From NCBI RefSeq assembly GCF_000970305.1, contig NZ_CP009517.1, positions 3,534,001 through 3,598,000 of the forward strand: 64,000 nt of DNA, given 5' to 3'. The DNA comes from Methanosarcina barkeri 3. GTDB lineage: Archaea; Halobacteriota; Methanosarcinia; Methanosarcinales; Methanosarcinaceae. Each line of letters starts with the position of its first letter. The first letter of the stretch is position 1. The position numbers and the translations under genes were made by a program. The notes below the pieces were generated by a model that worked only from the letters and a program-made list of their open reading frames with translations, was not told the DNA's origin and made no database searches. This document shows positions 10,539 through 20,000 of this stretch, piece after piece.

Positions 10539-10914
10539 CTTGGATGGAAATACTGAGAAAAAAATAAGCTATAAGAAAAACCAGAGAAAACAAACGTGAT
10601 ATTCCTTGAATAACATACACAACTAAATGAAAAATGCACGCTGATGGCAGCATTTTCATGCTAAATAAGATAGTGCACAAAAGAAAGGAAAAGAAACAAA
10701 GTAGGAAAAGAATTATAGGTGCACAGAAGAAAGGAAAAGAAAGCAGGTGCATAAAGTAGGAAAAGAATCATAGGTGCACAAAAAATAGAAGTTAATACCC
10801 TTTAAGGAAATAAAGGAAAAATATTAATATTTAGGGAGAAAAACGTAAAAATTAGGTTTATTTTAGTAAATGGCAAGTTAGGGAAAAGAATAATTAAAGT
10901 TTGAGTCTCTTACT
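10539..10914. repeat. AT/purine-rich gap with a direct repeat
   Basis: The gap between the reductase gene and the TPR gene holds no gene. Two copies of an approximately 25-base element, agtaggaaaagaatYatagg followed by tgcac, lie near 10700-10728 and 10756-10783. They are embedded in GAAAGGAAAAGAAA-type purine tracts. Confidence 0.55.
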
Positions 10915-11274
10915 TTACGTTTCTGCTTCTTCTACAATGGATTTTTCTCTCTGATCTTCGGCTTTTGTTTTGGATACCCCCATCTTTCTCAGTTCGGTTT
11001 CTGCGTCTTCTTTATTGTACTTTGCTTCCGGGTAGACAGGCCTGATCTCAAGGGCTTTGTCAAAAGAGGCAATGGCTTCTTCATACCGTCTGAGAATTAC
11101 AAATTCAAGCCCTCTGAGGTTCCATACTCCTGCAAAATCAGGTTTCAGCTTAAGAACCTTATCGAAATACTCAATCTTTTTCTCTGGATCGGTTTCACTG
11201 GTCGCAAGCCTATACCACTCCTCTGCAGTTTTACCCTCAATTTTCTTTTTGAATAAGCTGTCAAGAAATCCCAA
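10915..11274 (-). CDS. small TPR-repeat protein
   Basis: The product has about 119 residues and is built mostly of tetratricopeptide repeats: WYRLATSETDPEKKIEYFDKVLKLKP, then WNLRGLEFVILRRYEEAIASFDKALEIRP, then a partial third. It ends in a charged tail. TPRs are protein-interaction scaffolds, and the partner is unknown. An ATG at 11289 is in frame, but GGGAGTGAT lies six bases before a TTG at 11274. Translation from there gives the cleaner N-terminus (M)GFLDSLFKKK, so I prefer it. The gene stands alone between repeat-rich gaps. Confidence 0.8.
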   Translation of the reverse strand: MGFLDSLFKKKIEGKTAEEWYRLATSETDPEKKIEYFDKVLKLKPDFAGVWNLRGLEFVILRRYEEAIASFDKALEIRPVYPEAKYNKEDAETELRKMGVSKTKAEDQREKSIVEEAET

Positions 11275-11344
11275 TAGTATCACTCCCATTTAGAAGATTG
11301 GTTCAGGATATAGAAATAGATGATTCTTCTTTTAGCAGGAGTAA

Positions 11345-11416
11345 CAAAAAGGAGGGGAAAAGAAAGGAAAGGAAAAAAAAGGAAAGGAAAGGAAAGGAAA
11401 GGAAAGGAAAGGAAAT
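11345..11416. repeat. AAAGG/GGAAA low-complexity purine tract
   Basis: This is an unbroken run of GGAAA units, about a dozen, with some slippage variants. It lies upstream of the TPR gene. It has no coding potential and is probably a slipped-strand microsatellite. Confidence 0.85.
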
Positions 11417-11468
11417 CAAAACCGGGAACAAAAATAGTATGATATACATAAGAATATCAAATCAAAAT

Positions 11469-11622
11469 ATAGGAATGTCAAACTGAGATAAGGATGTCAA
11501 ACTGAGATAAGGATGTCAAACTGAGATAAGGATGTCAAACTGAGATAAGGATGTCAAACTGAGATAAAGATGTCAAATTGAGACAAGGATGTCAAACTGA
11601 GATAAGAATGTTAGATTAAAAC
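11469..11622. repeat. 19-bp tandem repeat array (about 8 copies)
   Basis: The unit is GATAAGGATGTCAAACTGA. Copies start every 19 bases from about 11475. The first ones are nearly perfect, and the last three carry substitutions (CAAATTGAGACAA, AAGAATGTTAGA). There are no spacers, so it is not CRISPR. It sits in the gap 11290-11718, which otherwise holds no gene. Confidence 0.9.
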
Positions 11623-11718
11623 AGAAACGGTTAAAACTTTGGAAATAATATTTAGAATGCAGACTATTAATAAGTTTAAATAGGTTAAGCTGTTTAAAAA
11701 AGAAAAAAATTTAGAAGC

Positions 11719-12627
11719 TTACTGTGAAAGCATCTGCGTTTCATTAAGTAAGCTTCCAAAGTCGGAAGTAATCATCACTTTGGTGATGTTTCCTGAGGTA
11801 GTTACATTGTAGGTTACTCCGCGTTCGGTGGAGTTTGCCTGCATAGCATTGATCTTTTGAGTGAAGTTGGACTCAGGATTGAGGTAAAGTGAAGTCTGCC
11901 TGTAACTGCCGTCATCCAGTTTCCTGAGATCCGTGTATAACTGATCAGCCGGAATAGTGGAGTTGTCTGTTTTCATGGCCAATTCCTGGTAGAGGCTTCC
12001 TTCAGGACTCGCCTGGTTCACGAGATTATTGTATTCAGTTGAAGCAGTTGCATTTCCTTCCAGTATGTCAATTACATCCTGTACGCTCTGTCGAGAGCCA
12101 AGGATTACAGGGCTACCGACTACATTCCAAATGTCATAAGTATTGTTTGTCCTTGCAAGGAGACTATAGTTATTATACTCGACTGCTCCCCAGGGCATTA
12201 AAATTTTCTGCTCCGGAATCTGGTGGAGTTCGAACCCGTTACCGTCAGCATAACGTGCCCCATAACGTTTGGTTACGTCTGCCCCATATAGAGAGTACAT
12301 CATTGTTTCGTTCCCAAAGACCTGTTCAAATGGAGTCCCTTTCGTTTTCTGCAGGTCTACATATGAGGCACTTACTACCCCTTGAGGGGACAGATTTAGT
12401 CCATCGGCAATGGAGTTGAATTCATGGTGGACCTGCCTGCCAGGAATTTGAGAAAAAGCGATCGTATCATTTCCTTCTACATTTCCGGGAGAAGAAACAT
12501 TATCACTCTTATCTTTGTTTGAGTTATTACCTGAAAAGAGGAGCGCACCGACTGACAGAAGCATTGTTAATGCTAAAAAAACAGCCAGATACTTCTGGTT
12601 TTTCTTTGCTGGGTCCTTTTGTTTCAT
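11719..12627 (-). CDS. membrane-anchored exported protein of unknown function
   Basis: The 302-residue product has a basic N-terminus (MKQKDPAKKNQKY) and one hydrophobic segment at roughly 14-33 (LAVFLALTMLLSVGALLFSG). A Ser/Asn-rich linker follows, then a large extracellular domain with several N-x-S/T sites. This fits an S-layer-facing or secreted protein anchored by its N-terminus. The domain has no recognisable enzyme motif. Proteins of this size and make-up occur across Methanosarcina as hypothetical proteins. A TTG one codon earlier is in frame, but GAGGT is better spaced for the ATG at 12627. Confidence 0.75.
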   Translation of the reverse strand: MKQKDPAKKNQKYLAVFLALTMLLSVGALLFSGNNSNKDKSDNVSSPGNVEGNDTIAFSQIPGRQVHHEFNSIADGLNLSPQGVVSASYVDLQKTKGTPFEQVFGNETMMYSLYGADVTKRYGARYADGNGFELHQIPEQKILMPWGAVEYNNYSLLARTNNTYDIWNVVGSPVILGSRQSVQDVIDILEGNATASTEYNNLVNQASPEGSLYQELAMKTDNSTIPADQLYTDLRKLDDGSYRQTSLYLNPESNFTQKINAMQANSTERGVTYNVTTSGNITKVMITSDFGSLLNETQMLSQ

Positions 12628-12658
12628 CAATGAAACCTCATAACGTAAAGTTAATTTT

Positions 12659-12761
12659 TCTGACAGTAGAGATCATGCACTTGATATCTAAATATATTGG
12701 CTTAAACATTCTGACAGTAGAAATTATACATCTGATATCTAAACGTATCGACTTAAACATA
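12659..12761. repeat. 51-bp tandem duplication
   Basis: Two copies begin with TCTGACAGTAGARATYAT, at 12659 and 12710, and end with GAYTTAAACAT-type sequence. They differ at several positions. They lie between the exported-protein gene and pyruvate kinase, within the upstream region of the former (its transcription runs leftwards), so they may overlap its promoter. Confidence 0.8.
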
Positions 12762-12887
12762 CTGGTTTGAGATTTGTGGAGGTAAGAAGTTTTCCTGAGA
12801 TTCTTCTCATAAAACCGAATACAGGATTTTAGATCGGTAATCTGGTTTAAACTGGAGTTGTTTACCGCGAATCGATATGCCGCTTTT

Positions 12888-14321
12888 TCACTCAAGAGTG
12901 AGGATTTTGAGCATGTTTGTGCCTCCGGGTTTTCCTGAAGAAGGTCCCTGAGTGAGAACAACAATGTCTCCACTTTTTATAAATCCCATTTCTTTGGCTT
13001 TCTCAGTAGTCTCTTTTTCCCAGCTTTCAATATTTTCATTTACAACAACGGGATAAACGCCATAGGATAAAGAGAGGAAGCTGCAAGTTCTCGGGACACG
13101 GGTAAAAGCAAGGATCCAGGTTTCAGGCTTGAAGCGCGAAATCCTGCGAGGAGTTGCTCCGCTTCGAGTTGGGGTCAGTACGGCTGCAACCGGCAATTTT
13201 TGCAGAGCTTCATGCACTTGAAGAGGTATTACCTCGTCAATTGACATTTCTTTTGCAGCTATGCCCTTGATAATAGTGTCAAGTCCCCATTTTGTCCTGG
13301 AACGCCATTCTTCTGTAGTTTTTGCAATCTTTGCCATCATTTCAACAGCTTCCACAGGATAATTGCCAACTGCAGTCTCTTCCGAAAGCATGACTGCATC
13401 CGTGCCATCGAGTATTGCGTTAGCAACATCAGTTGCCTCTGCACGGGTAGGTCTTATATTATCAGTCATTGAAGCCAGCATTTGAGTGGCTGTAATTACC
13501 GGAATTCCAAGAAGTTTTGCACTTTGGATAAGTTCCTTCTGGACTGAAGGAACTTCCTGGATAGGAATTTCTACCCCCAGGTCTCCTCTGGCAACCATGA
13601 GAGCATCGGTTTCTCTTAGAATTTCCTGAATATTCTCTACAGCCTGCCTGCGCTCAATTTTAGCAACAATATATACGGACTTTCCTCTAGCTGCAACAAA
13701 ATTCCGGACCTTACGAATATCTTCCACACTTTCTATGAAAGAAATGCTGAAAGTATCAACTCCCTCGTTCAGGGCAAACTCAAGAATTTTAAGATCCTTT
13801 CCAGTTATAGGATCAACTAAGATCTTTGCCCCTGGTAGGTTTAACCCTTTATGAGAATAGAGCTGCCCTCCGATGAGAACTTCACAAAGCACATCTTTTC
13901 CCGAGATTTCCAGGCAGCGAAGCTGGATAAAACCATCACTTAAGTAAATAAGGCTCCCTGGAACCACACTTTCCGGAAGCTGCTTGTAGCTTACGGAAAT
14001 GCGTGTCTCGTTTCCGAGAATCTCTTCAACAGTAAGGGTTACGGGATTTCCTTTATGGAGTAAGAGAGGTTCTTTTTCCAGTTTGCCTATACGGATCTTC
14101 GGGCCTGGAAGGTCAGCGAGAATTGCAACTGTTCTGTCAAGCTCCTCCGCAACTTTACGAACTCTCCGAATTACTTCGCTATGGCTTTCGAAGCTCCCGT
14201 GGGAAAAATTGATCCTTGCAACATTCATGCCAGCAAGCACAAGTTCCCTGATAACTTCCTCGGAAGAGGAAGCAGGGCCTATAGTGCAGACAATCTTTGT
14301 TTTATGGTCCGGAATTTGCAT
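12888..14321 (-). CDS. pyk: pyruvate kinase
   Basis: Pyruvate kinase converts phosphoenolpyruvate and ADP to pyruvate and ATP, the last glycolytic step. The product (477 residues from the ATG at 14321) begins MQIPDHKTKIVCTIGPAS. It has NVARINFSHGSFESH (substrate/K+ region), the metal-binding DALMVARGDLGVEIP and the ATQMLASM segment. It ends with the C-terminal domain VLTPTRSGATPRRISRFKPE. A TTG at 14345 is in frame but is not supported by a ribosome site. GTGA lies before the ATG. It is followed upstream by an aldolase gene on the same strand, 86 bases away, so the two may be co-transcribed. Confidence 0.95.
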   Translation of the reverse strand: MQIPDHKTKIVCTIGPASSSEEVIRELVLAGMNVARINFSHGSFESHSEVIRRVRKVAEELDRTVAILADLPGPKIRIGKLEKEPLLLHKGNPVTLTVEEILGNETRISVSYKQLPESVVPGSLIYLSDGFIQLRCLEISGKDVLCEVLIGGQLYSHKGLNLPGAKILVDPITGKDLKILEFALNEGVDTFSISFIESVEDIRKVRNFVAARGKSVYIVAKIERRQAVENIQEILRETDALMVARGDLGVEIPIQEVPSVQKELIQSAKLLGIPVITATQMLASMTDNIRPTRAEATDVANAILDGTDAVMLSEETAVGNYPVEAVEMMAKIAKTTEEWRSRTKWGLDTIIKGIAAKEMSIDEVIPLQVHEALQKLPVAAVLTPTRSGATPRRISRFKPETWILAFTRVPRTCSFLSLSYGVYPVVVNENIESWEKETTEKAKEMGFIKSGDIVVLTQGPSSGKPGGTNMLKILTLE

Positions 14322-14407
14322 ATTTTCACGGCCTTTTGTGTTCAACCTTTATGAAGGCTGCCTTTATATTTAGTACTGGATTTCTGCAGGCTTTTCCGGA
14401 GACTTTA

Positions 14408-15331
14408 TTATTTACCCTTATAGATCTTAAGGGCATCCTCGACGCTTGCATCTTCAACCGTTATTGCATATACAGCATTGCACATGCGGACAGCCTCATC
14501 AAGAGGCTTCTGGTGAATGTTTCTTCCGGTTGCATTTCCCTGCGCTCCGGAAATATGAATCTGGTCATAGAGTTTTTTCAGGAAGGTTTCAGCTTCGTCG
14601 CTTGTACCGCCTGCGCAAACTACTCTTGTACGCCCTGCGGCTCTGATGGCTTCCTTAAAGATCTCGGCAGACTTTTCCCCTTCTTTTTTCGGGTAATTGA
14701 CCTTTACAAAGTCCGTACCAAGGCAGGCCCCCACTCCTGTTGCTCCTGCAATCAAATGTGGGTCCTTCTCGTCTTTTACAGCTTCACCGCGTGGGTAAAT
14801 CCAGAGTACGGACAGCATACCATGCTGGTGAGCATCGTAAATTACCTGAGCAGCCTGAACAAGCATTTCAGCTTCGAATTCGCTGCCTAGATAAATTGTA
14901 TATCCTACGCCAAGGATATTGAGCCCACTGTTTTCCTTAAACTCAACGACCTGGTCAACGTCATACCAGAGGTTGCTAAAAGGATCAGCCTGCGTTGTCT
15001 CAACAAGATTGGTTTTGGAGTTTACCTTCACAAGATACGGTACGTCCCTGTAGTCCATGCCATAGCGAGCAATAAGCCCGAGCTGGGTTGCAAAAATTCC
15101 GATTTTTGCCTGAGAAGCTATCCTGAAAAGGTGTTCTGGATCAGCATCGTCTTCAGGTACTCCTTCTCCGTAAAAATCATCATTGAGATGCTCTACCTTC
15201 TGGTCGCCTGCAAAAAGCATTAACTTGCCGGTTCCTCGGGTCATCTCCATATAATTGTTCACGTACGTTTCACGCATTGCTTTTGGGACATCCAGAGGTA
15301 CGATTACATCCTCTTTATTAATCGAAATCAT
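14408..15331 (-). CDS. archaeal class I fructose-bisphosphate aldolase family protein (FbaB/DeoC fold)
   Basis: The 307-residue product belongs to the archaeal class I aldolase family (COG1830 type). Members cleave or form fructose 1,6-bisphosphate via a Schiff base; some act in the 6-deoxy-5-ketofructose route to aromatic amino acids. The likely Schiff-base lysine is Lys210 in GTDFVKVNYPKK. Phosphate-binding segments VCAGGTSDEAE and GAQGNATGRNIHQKP lie near the C-terminus. GAGGTT precedes the ATG. Its position upstream of pyruvate kinase favours a sugar-phosphate role. The precise substrate is not settled by sequence. Confidence 0.85.
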   Translation of the reverse strand: MISINKEDVIVPLDVPKAMRETYVNNYMEMTRGTGKLMLFAGDQKVEHLNDDFYGEGVPEDDADPEHLFRIASQAKIGIFATQLGLIARYGMDYRDVPYLVKVNSKTNLVETTQADPFSNLWYDVDQVVEFKENSGLNILGVGYTIYLGSEFEAEMLVQAAQVIYDAHQHGMLSVLWIYPRGEAVKDEKDPHLIAGATGVGACLGTDFVKVNYPKKEGEKSAEIFKEAIRAAGRTRVVCAGGTSDEAETFLKKLYDQIHISGAQGNATGRNIHQKPLDEAVRMCNAVYAITVEDASVEDALKIYKGK

Positions 15332-15594
15332 GTGTATAAACCTCAGTTTTATTGAATCGTAATTAGTTGGATGGTAGTAATACTGTTAAAGTGTATTTAT
15401 TTATTATCTATAATTCCTCTTACTACCTTATCCCTTTCCGGAAATTTATAATTTTTCCGCCCAGTACTGATAGGTATATTCAGGAATTAAATTTGTTAAC
15501 ATTCTCCTGGAACTTCTGATTCGCCAGTAGTTTATAAAAAGAAATTAGACAAAAAATATTACTCAGGAAATTTAAAAGTTTAATTAATAGGCAA

Positions 15595-15768
15595 GCTAGA
15601 TAAGATTAACTCTAAAGCGAATTTAGAAAAACAAATTTAAAGCAAATTTAGAGAAAACAAACTCTAAATTAAGTTTAAAGAAAACAAACTCTAAGGTAAG
15701 TTTAGAAAAAACAGAATCTAAAGGAAGTTTAGAAAAAACAGAATCTAAAGGAAGTTCAGATGATATAG
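15595..15768. repeat. degenerate 27-bp repeats in the aldolase upstream gap
   Basis: GTTTAGAAAAAACAGAATCT followed by AAAGGAA recurs with a period of about 27 bases. It has two good copies near 15700-15760 and more degenerate ones back to 15600. The rest of the gap 15332-15895 is AT-rich, with the aldolase promoter presumably near 15350-15420. No gene is visible. Confidence 0.7.
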
Positions 15769-15895
15769 ACAAAAGGGAATAGGCTAAGTAAAACCGAGAA
15801 CAGGCTCAGGTAAACTAAATTTAAAAATTTCACACTTAAAGGAAAAAGTAACCAAAAGATAGAATTATTGAAGAAATTAAAGACACAAAAGTTTA

Positions 15896-15968
15896 CGCCG
15901 CTTGCAGGGCTCGAACCTACGACATTCTGGTTAACAGCCAGACACTCTACCAACTGAGTTAAAGCGGC
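15896..15968 (-). tRNA. tRNA-Asn (GTT), left copy
   Basis: A 73-base cloverleaf reads leftwards. The acceptor GCCGCTT pairs with AAGCGGC, with G as discriminator. The D arm is ACTC-AGTTGGTA-GAGT, the anticodon stem TCTGG/CCAGA with loop CTGTTAA gives anticodon GTT, and the T arm is GTAGG-TTCGAGC-CCTGC. No CCA is encoded and there is no intron. It is identical to the copy at 26151-26223. Confidence 0.97.
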
Positions 15969-16038
15969 TTTCGGATAGGAGAGCTGTTATAACTTGCCCT
16001 CGAACCTTCTTATACAAGAGTTTCTTTGGATATAAAGT

Positions 16039-16359
16039 TTATGGGTCTGACCGAATTATTTCGCAAAAGTATATAGGCCTATACTTCATTACAAAGTGAT
16101 GACTCAAACGCGGATGACGTATACTCTCATAATCATGCGTATATGATTTGGAGTGTCTCGTGCCAAACTTTTTGAGATTACTAAGATGCTTAGTAATATA
16201 TTCAACACTGAATTCATTGAAAATAAGCTCTTTGACTTCTTTTGTGGAGCAATCAAGGCGTTGAAGAACTCTTGTATCTTTCTCTAATGACTGAATTCTT
16301 TTAAGCAATTCTTCTGAAGAAAGATAATGCTTTATTGGAATTTGCTCGGTTTTAATCAT
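16039..16359 (-). pseudogene. IS630-type transposase relic
   Basis: The 106-residue frame begins MIKTEQIPIKHYLSSEELL, the familiar N-terminus of Methanosarcina IS630-family transposases. It then jumps at RLDCSTKEVKELIFNEFSVEY to the second helix-turn-helix segment (YITKHLSNLKKFGTRHSKSYTHDY) and stops. The middle of the DNA-binding domain and the whole DDE catalytic domain are missing, so it is a deletion remnant. This comes from memory of the family. It borders the ABC cluster on its downstream side. Confidence 0.7.
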
Positions 16360-16425
16360 GAAGTATAGTTATCAGTGAAGTATAGTTATCAGTGAAGTAT
16401 AGTTATCAGTGAAGTATAGTTATGT
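16360..16425. repeat. 17-bp tandem repeat (4 copies)
   Basis: GAAGTATAGTTATCAGT repeats at 16360, 16377, 16394 and 16411 with no differences until the last copy. It lies between the transposase relic and the ABC cluster. Confidence 0.9.
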
Positions 16426-16445
16426 TTCATTCACCTTTCATCTTT

Positions 16446-17219
16446 TTATCTAAGGCATTCATATTCTTCGAGTAATGATTTTGTGTAATTATGGCAAGGA
16501 TGACCGAACACCTGATCAACAGTTCCGGATTCTATTATTTTCCCCATAAACATTACTATGACCCGATCACACATAACCCGGACTACATCCAGGTCATGCG
16601 AAATAAATAACATTGCAAAGCCATGTTCTCTTTGCATTGACCTTAATAGAGTTAAAACTTGAGCTTGAACGGATACATCAAGCATGGATGTAGGTTCATC
16701 AGCAACTAACAATTCGGGCTTTAAAGCTAATACCCTGGTCAACACTACTCTCTGTATCTGACCGCCGCTAAGCTCCCATGGGTATCGGTTCAAATGTTCC
16801 TGCTGTAGCCCCACCATGCTAATCAAATGGTTAATCAGTGCTTTTTCATCTTCACTTTTCCTGGATGCTAATTTGTTAATTCGGAGCACTTCGGCGATAC
16901 AATCGTATATTTTCATGTGGGGATTAATCGACGATTCCGGGTTCTGAAAAATGATTTGAACCTTTCGTCTGTAGCTCTTCAGTTTCTCTCCCCTGATACT
17001 TGAAACATCTTCACCGTTAAGGTACATACTCCCCGAACTGTTTTTCAACAGTTTGAGAATCATCTTGGCAAGGCTCGTCTTACCACAGCCGCTTTCACCG
17101 ATTATTCCAACCGTTTCGCCTCTGTCAACAGAAAACGTCACATCGTCAACAGCCTTCAAAGATGCTTTATGTATGACGCCGGAATTGTAAACCTTTGAAA
17201 GATTTCGGACTTCAAACAT
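16446..17219 (-). CDS. ABC importer ATPase, DppF/NikE-like
   Basis: This is the second ATPase of a nickel/peptide-type importer, 257 residues. Motifs are Walker A GIIGESGCGKTSLAKM, signature LSGGQIQRVVLTRVL, Walker B LLVADEPTSMLD and switch His in LFISHDLDVVR. It overlaps the 3' end of the first ATPase gene by 8 bases. It is last in a run of seven leftward genes (25120 to 16446) and just upstream of a transposase relic. It forms the heteromeric motor with the product of 17212-18156. The substrate cannot be read from this subunit. Confidence 0.9.
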   Translation of the reverse strand: MFEVRNLSKVYNSGVIHKASLKAVDDVTFSVDRGETVGIIGESGCGKTSLAKMILKLLKNSSGSMYLNGEDVSSIRGEKLKSYRRKVQIIFQNPESSINPHMKIYDCIAEVLRINKLASRKSEDEKALINHLISMVGLQQEHLNRYPWELSGGQIQRVVLTRVLALKPELLVADEPTSMLDVSVQAQVLTLLRSMQREHGFAMLFISHDLDVVRVMCDRVIVMFMGKIIESGTVDQVFGHPCHNYTKSLLEEYECLR

Positions 17220-18156
17220 ATTTTAGGCACCTCACTCTATGTGCTTCATTTAGAGTAAGAAGGTCGGGATGCTGATCTTTGCAGATACCAGCTGCATATG
17301 AACAGCGGTCAAAAAATCTACAATTAGAAGGTAAATCAATTAAACTGCATACTGTACCATTTAGAACATTTAGTCCTTTACATGGCTGCGACTTTATTAA
17401 AGCCATTAAATATGGATGTTTTGGGTCATTAAACAGTGTCTCCACATCTCCCGTTTCAACAATTTCACCGGCATACATCACAGCGATTGTATCACAGATA
17501 ACCGACGCGAATTTCAGATCATGTGTGATGATTAACACAGCGCAGCCTGTTGTTTCAGTGAACTTCCTGATCGTCGCAATAACCTGCCTACGCTTAATAG
17601 CATCCAAGCCCTTCGTCGGTTCGTCAGCGATCAATAAAGAGGGATAACCGCTCATCCCCATTGCTGCAAGGACTCGCTGTTTCATACCACCACTTAGCTC
17701 ATTGGGATATTTGTGCATAATGGCTTTTGGTTCTGAAAAACCGAGTATACTGAGTAAGTCTATCGACGTTTTGCGACATTCTTTTTTTGATAATGCCTGA
17801 TTTATTCTAACTGATTCCATGATCTGCGTTCCGTTTTTCATCAGGGGGTTAAGCGCTTCAGCCGGGTTCTGGCAAATAAATGCGATCCTATGACCTCTGA
17901 CAGCTCTAAGTTCCTTAACAGACATTTTAAGGATATCTTTACCTTCGAATAATATCTTACCAGTAATACAGGCGTTCTTCGGGAGAAGTTTCAGGACTGA
18001 CTGTCCCAGAACCGATTTACCGCAGCCGGTCTCACCGATCAGCCCAACAATTTGCCTGCGATGTATATCCATATTGACATTACATACAGCATTAACGCAC
18101 CCGTTTCTACTGTCAAAATGTGTACATAAATTCTTAATTTCAAGCAGTTTTTCCAT
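17212..18156 (-). CDS. ABC importer ATPase, DppD/NikD-like
   Basis: This is the first ATPase of the importer, 314 residues. It has Walker A GLIGETGCGKSVLGQS, signature LSGGMKQRVLAAMG, Walker B LLIADEPTKGLD and switch ITHDLKFAS. The oligopeptide/nickel-transporter C-terminal domain has a cysteine pattern (NCRFFDRCSYAAGIC, then RCLKYV) like that of DppD/OppD proteins. The start lies 12 bases downstream of the permease stop, and the end overlaps the next ATPase. Dipeptide, nickel or metal-chelate uptake are all possible. Confidence 0.9.
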   Translation of the reverse strand: MEKLLEIKNLCTHFDSRNGCVNAVCNVNMDIHRRQIVGLIGETGCGKSVLGQSVLKLLPKNACITGKILFEGKDILKMSVKELRAVRGHRIAFICQNPAEALNPLMKNGTQIMESVRINQALSKKECRKTSIDLLSILGFSEPKAIMHKYPNELSGGMKQRVLAAMGMSGYPSLLIADEPTKGLDAIKRRQVIATIRKFTETTGCAVLIITHDLKFASVICDTIAVMYAGEIVETGDVETLFNDPKHPYLMALIKSQPCKGLNVLNGTVCSLIDLPSNCRFFDRCSYAAGICKDQHPDLLTLNEAHRVRCLKYV

Positions 18157-18168
18157 ACTTATACTTCC

Positions 18169-18987
18169 CTAAATGTTGAGATAATCTTTCTTGGGATTCA
18201 GCCATTCCTGCAGCTCGTCTCCGAGTGCATTGAAAAGCCATACGTATAAGCAAAGCAGCAATCCTGGGGCCAGGATCATCCAGGGGGCACGTGTTATATA
18301 GGTTAATCCGTCCTTGATCATCAGACCAATTTCCGCGGTCGGTGGCTGTACGCCAAAACCCAAAAAACCAAGCCCTGATATTGCCAGGACAGTATGCCCG
18401 ATCATAAGAGTAAAAAGAGGAATGAGCGGCCGCAGAACATTCGGAAAGATATGCCTGAAAAGCACATAACTGCTTGATGCACCAATAGCTAGTGCACCCT
18501 GTATATAGTCCAGTTCCTTAAGGCTGACAACCTCGCTGCGGATCAGGCGGGCATATGTCACCCAACCTGTACACGATAACGCGATAATAAGGGTATGTAT
18601 TCCCGGCCCAAGCATGGCGATCAAGCATAACGACGCAATTAAGCTTGGAAATGACATCACAACATCTTGAATCATGATATATACCTTATCGATAACGCCG
18701 CCGTAGTAACCAGAAATTGAACCGAAAATCGCACCCACAAATAAGCAAATGATCTGAATGGCGACCGCTAGCGCCAGAGAAAGCCTCAAACCGATAAACG
18801 AACGTCCAAACAAATCACGGCCAAGATTGTCGCTACCGAACAAATGCGCAGAACTTGGTGCTTGGAGCGCATTTTTCATATCAAGATCATAACTAGTCGA
18901 GAACAGATACGGCGAGACAATGACAAATAGAAGCAAAATAGCGGTTAATACCGTAAGGGCAATAATGATATGTTTATTGTTTTTCAT
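18169..18987 (-). CDS. ABC importer permease, DppC/NikC-like
   Basis: The 272-residue permease starts with one N-terminal membrane segment (IIIALTVLTAILLLFVIVSP). A periplasm-side loop with the family motif LFGSDNLGRDLFGRSFIGLRLSL follows, then about five further helices. The EAA-like cytoplasmic loop is present (GALAIGASSSYVLFRHIFPNVL), as is the C-terminal GFGVQPPTAEIGLMI. It overlaps the upstream permease gene by 14 bases, so translation is probably coupled. It pairs with that permease to form the channel. Confidence 0.9.
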   Translation of the reverse strand: MKNNKHIIIALTVLTAILLLFVIVSPYLFSTSYDLDMKNALQAPSSAHLFGSDNLGRDLFGRSFIGLRLSLALAVAIQIICLFVGAIFGSISGYYGGVIDKVYIMIQDVVMSFPSLIASLCLIAMLGPGIHTLIIALSCTGWVTYARLIRSEVVSLKELDYIQGALAIGASSSYVLFRHIFPNVLRPLIPLFTLMIGHTVLAISGLGFLGFGVQPPTAEIGLMIKDGLTYITRAPWMILAPGLLLCLYVWLFNALGDELQEWLNPKKDYLNI

Positions 18988-19927
18988 TCATTGCCATCCT
19001 AACTCTGGGATCGATCAGAGTATATGTAAGATCCACCAAGAGGTTTATTAGCATAATGAATAAAGCGAATATAAAAACGAACCCCAGTATAACCGGAAAA
19101 TCCTTCACCATTATTGCCATGATTAGGTAGTTTCCCAAGCCGGGCAGCCCGTATATATTCTCGATAATGACACTTCCGCCCAGCAAGCTCGTCATGTTAG
19201 TACCACATAAGGTGATGATAGGAAGTGCGATGTTTATCAGGACATGCCTGATCATAATAGAGCTCTCGCTTAAGCCTTTCGCTCTTGCAGTAACAACGTA
19301 TGCGCTCGAAAGGTTATCCATGAGGCATGATTTTGTCATTCTGATAATTGTACTTGAATAGCTTAACCCAAGAACCGCTACAGGCAGGATAAGGCTCGAA
19401 AATCCATTAAATCCGAATGAGGGCAGTAAATGGAGTTGAATTGAGAAAATCCATAGGAGTAAGAGCGCCAGCCAGAAGCTCGGCACGGACATATTGAACA
19501 CAACAAAAAAACGAATGATTTTATCTAGAATTTTATTATGATATAGAGTTGACAGAATGCCTAAGGATAATCCTACGACAAGCGCGAGAAGCGTAGAAAG
19601 TAACATCAGCGATATGGTACATCCTGCTCTAGTCGTAAATTCATGCAGGACTGGTAATCCGGTTTTAAATGATGTCCCGAAATCGCCTTTCAGAATCCCG
19701 GCCAACCAATCTCCAAACTGTTCAAAAAAATCTCCGTTAGTACCCAGCTTTTCCGCATACATCTCAACTGTTTTCGGGTTCAAGCCTCCTGTTGGGTCTT
19801 TATATCGCAATAGTTTCTCTGCAGGATTACCCGGAGAGTAGAACATCACGCTAAAACACAATAATGCGACAAGCAAAGCTGTGACAAGTGTTGTACAGAG
19901 CTTTTTTATAATCGCCTGAACTCTCAT
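18974..19927 (-). CDS. ABC importer permease, DppB/NikB-like
   Basis: The 317-residue permease has a first helix LVTALLVALLCFSVMFYSPGNPAE, the usual DppB/NikB opening. The loop has LGTNGDFFEQFGDWLAGILKGDFGTSF, several helices follow, and the EAA loop is AKGLSESSIMIRHVLINIALP. The C-terminal pair of helices ends IDPRVRMA, a typical end for the family. It lies 73 bases downstream of the binding-protein gene and overlaps the next permease. Confidence 0.9.
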   Translation of the reverse strand: MRVQAIIKKLCTTLVTALLVALLCFSVMFYSPGNPAEKLLRYKDPTGGLNPKTVEMYAEKLGTNGDFFEQFGDWLAGILKGDFGTSFKTGLPVLHEFTTRAGCTISLMLLSTLLALVVGLSLGILSTLYHNKILDKIIRFFVVFNMSVPSFWLALLLLWIFSIQLHLLPSFGFNGFSSLILPVAVLGLSYSSTIIRMTKSCLMDNLSSAYVVTARAKGLSESSIMIRHVLINIALPIITLCGTNMTSLLGGSVIIENIYGLPGLGNYLIMAIMVKDFPVILGFVFIFALFIMLINLLVDLTYTLIDPRVRMAMNEKQ

Positions 19928-20000
19928 ATCTGATCTGCAATTTGAGACTTAAAGCATATCAGGCCTTAAGTAAACCTTAAGGCTTGAATATGCTTTCTGT

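Noticed and set aside
12638-12973. Leftward frame of 111 codons before and over the pyruvate kinase end
   Set aside because: It overlaps the pyruvate kinase C-terminus in another frame and runs across the 51-bp duplication. There is no ribosome site and the composition is not protein-like.
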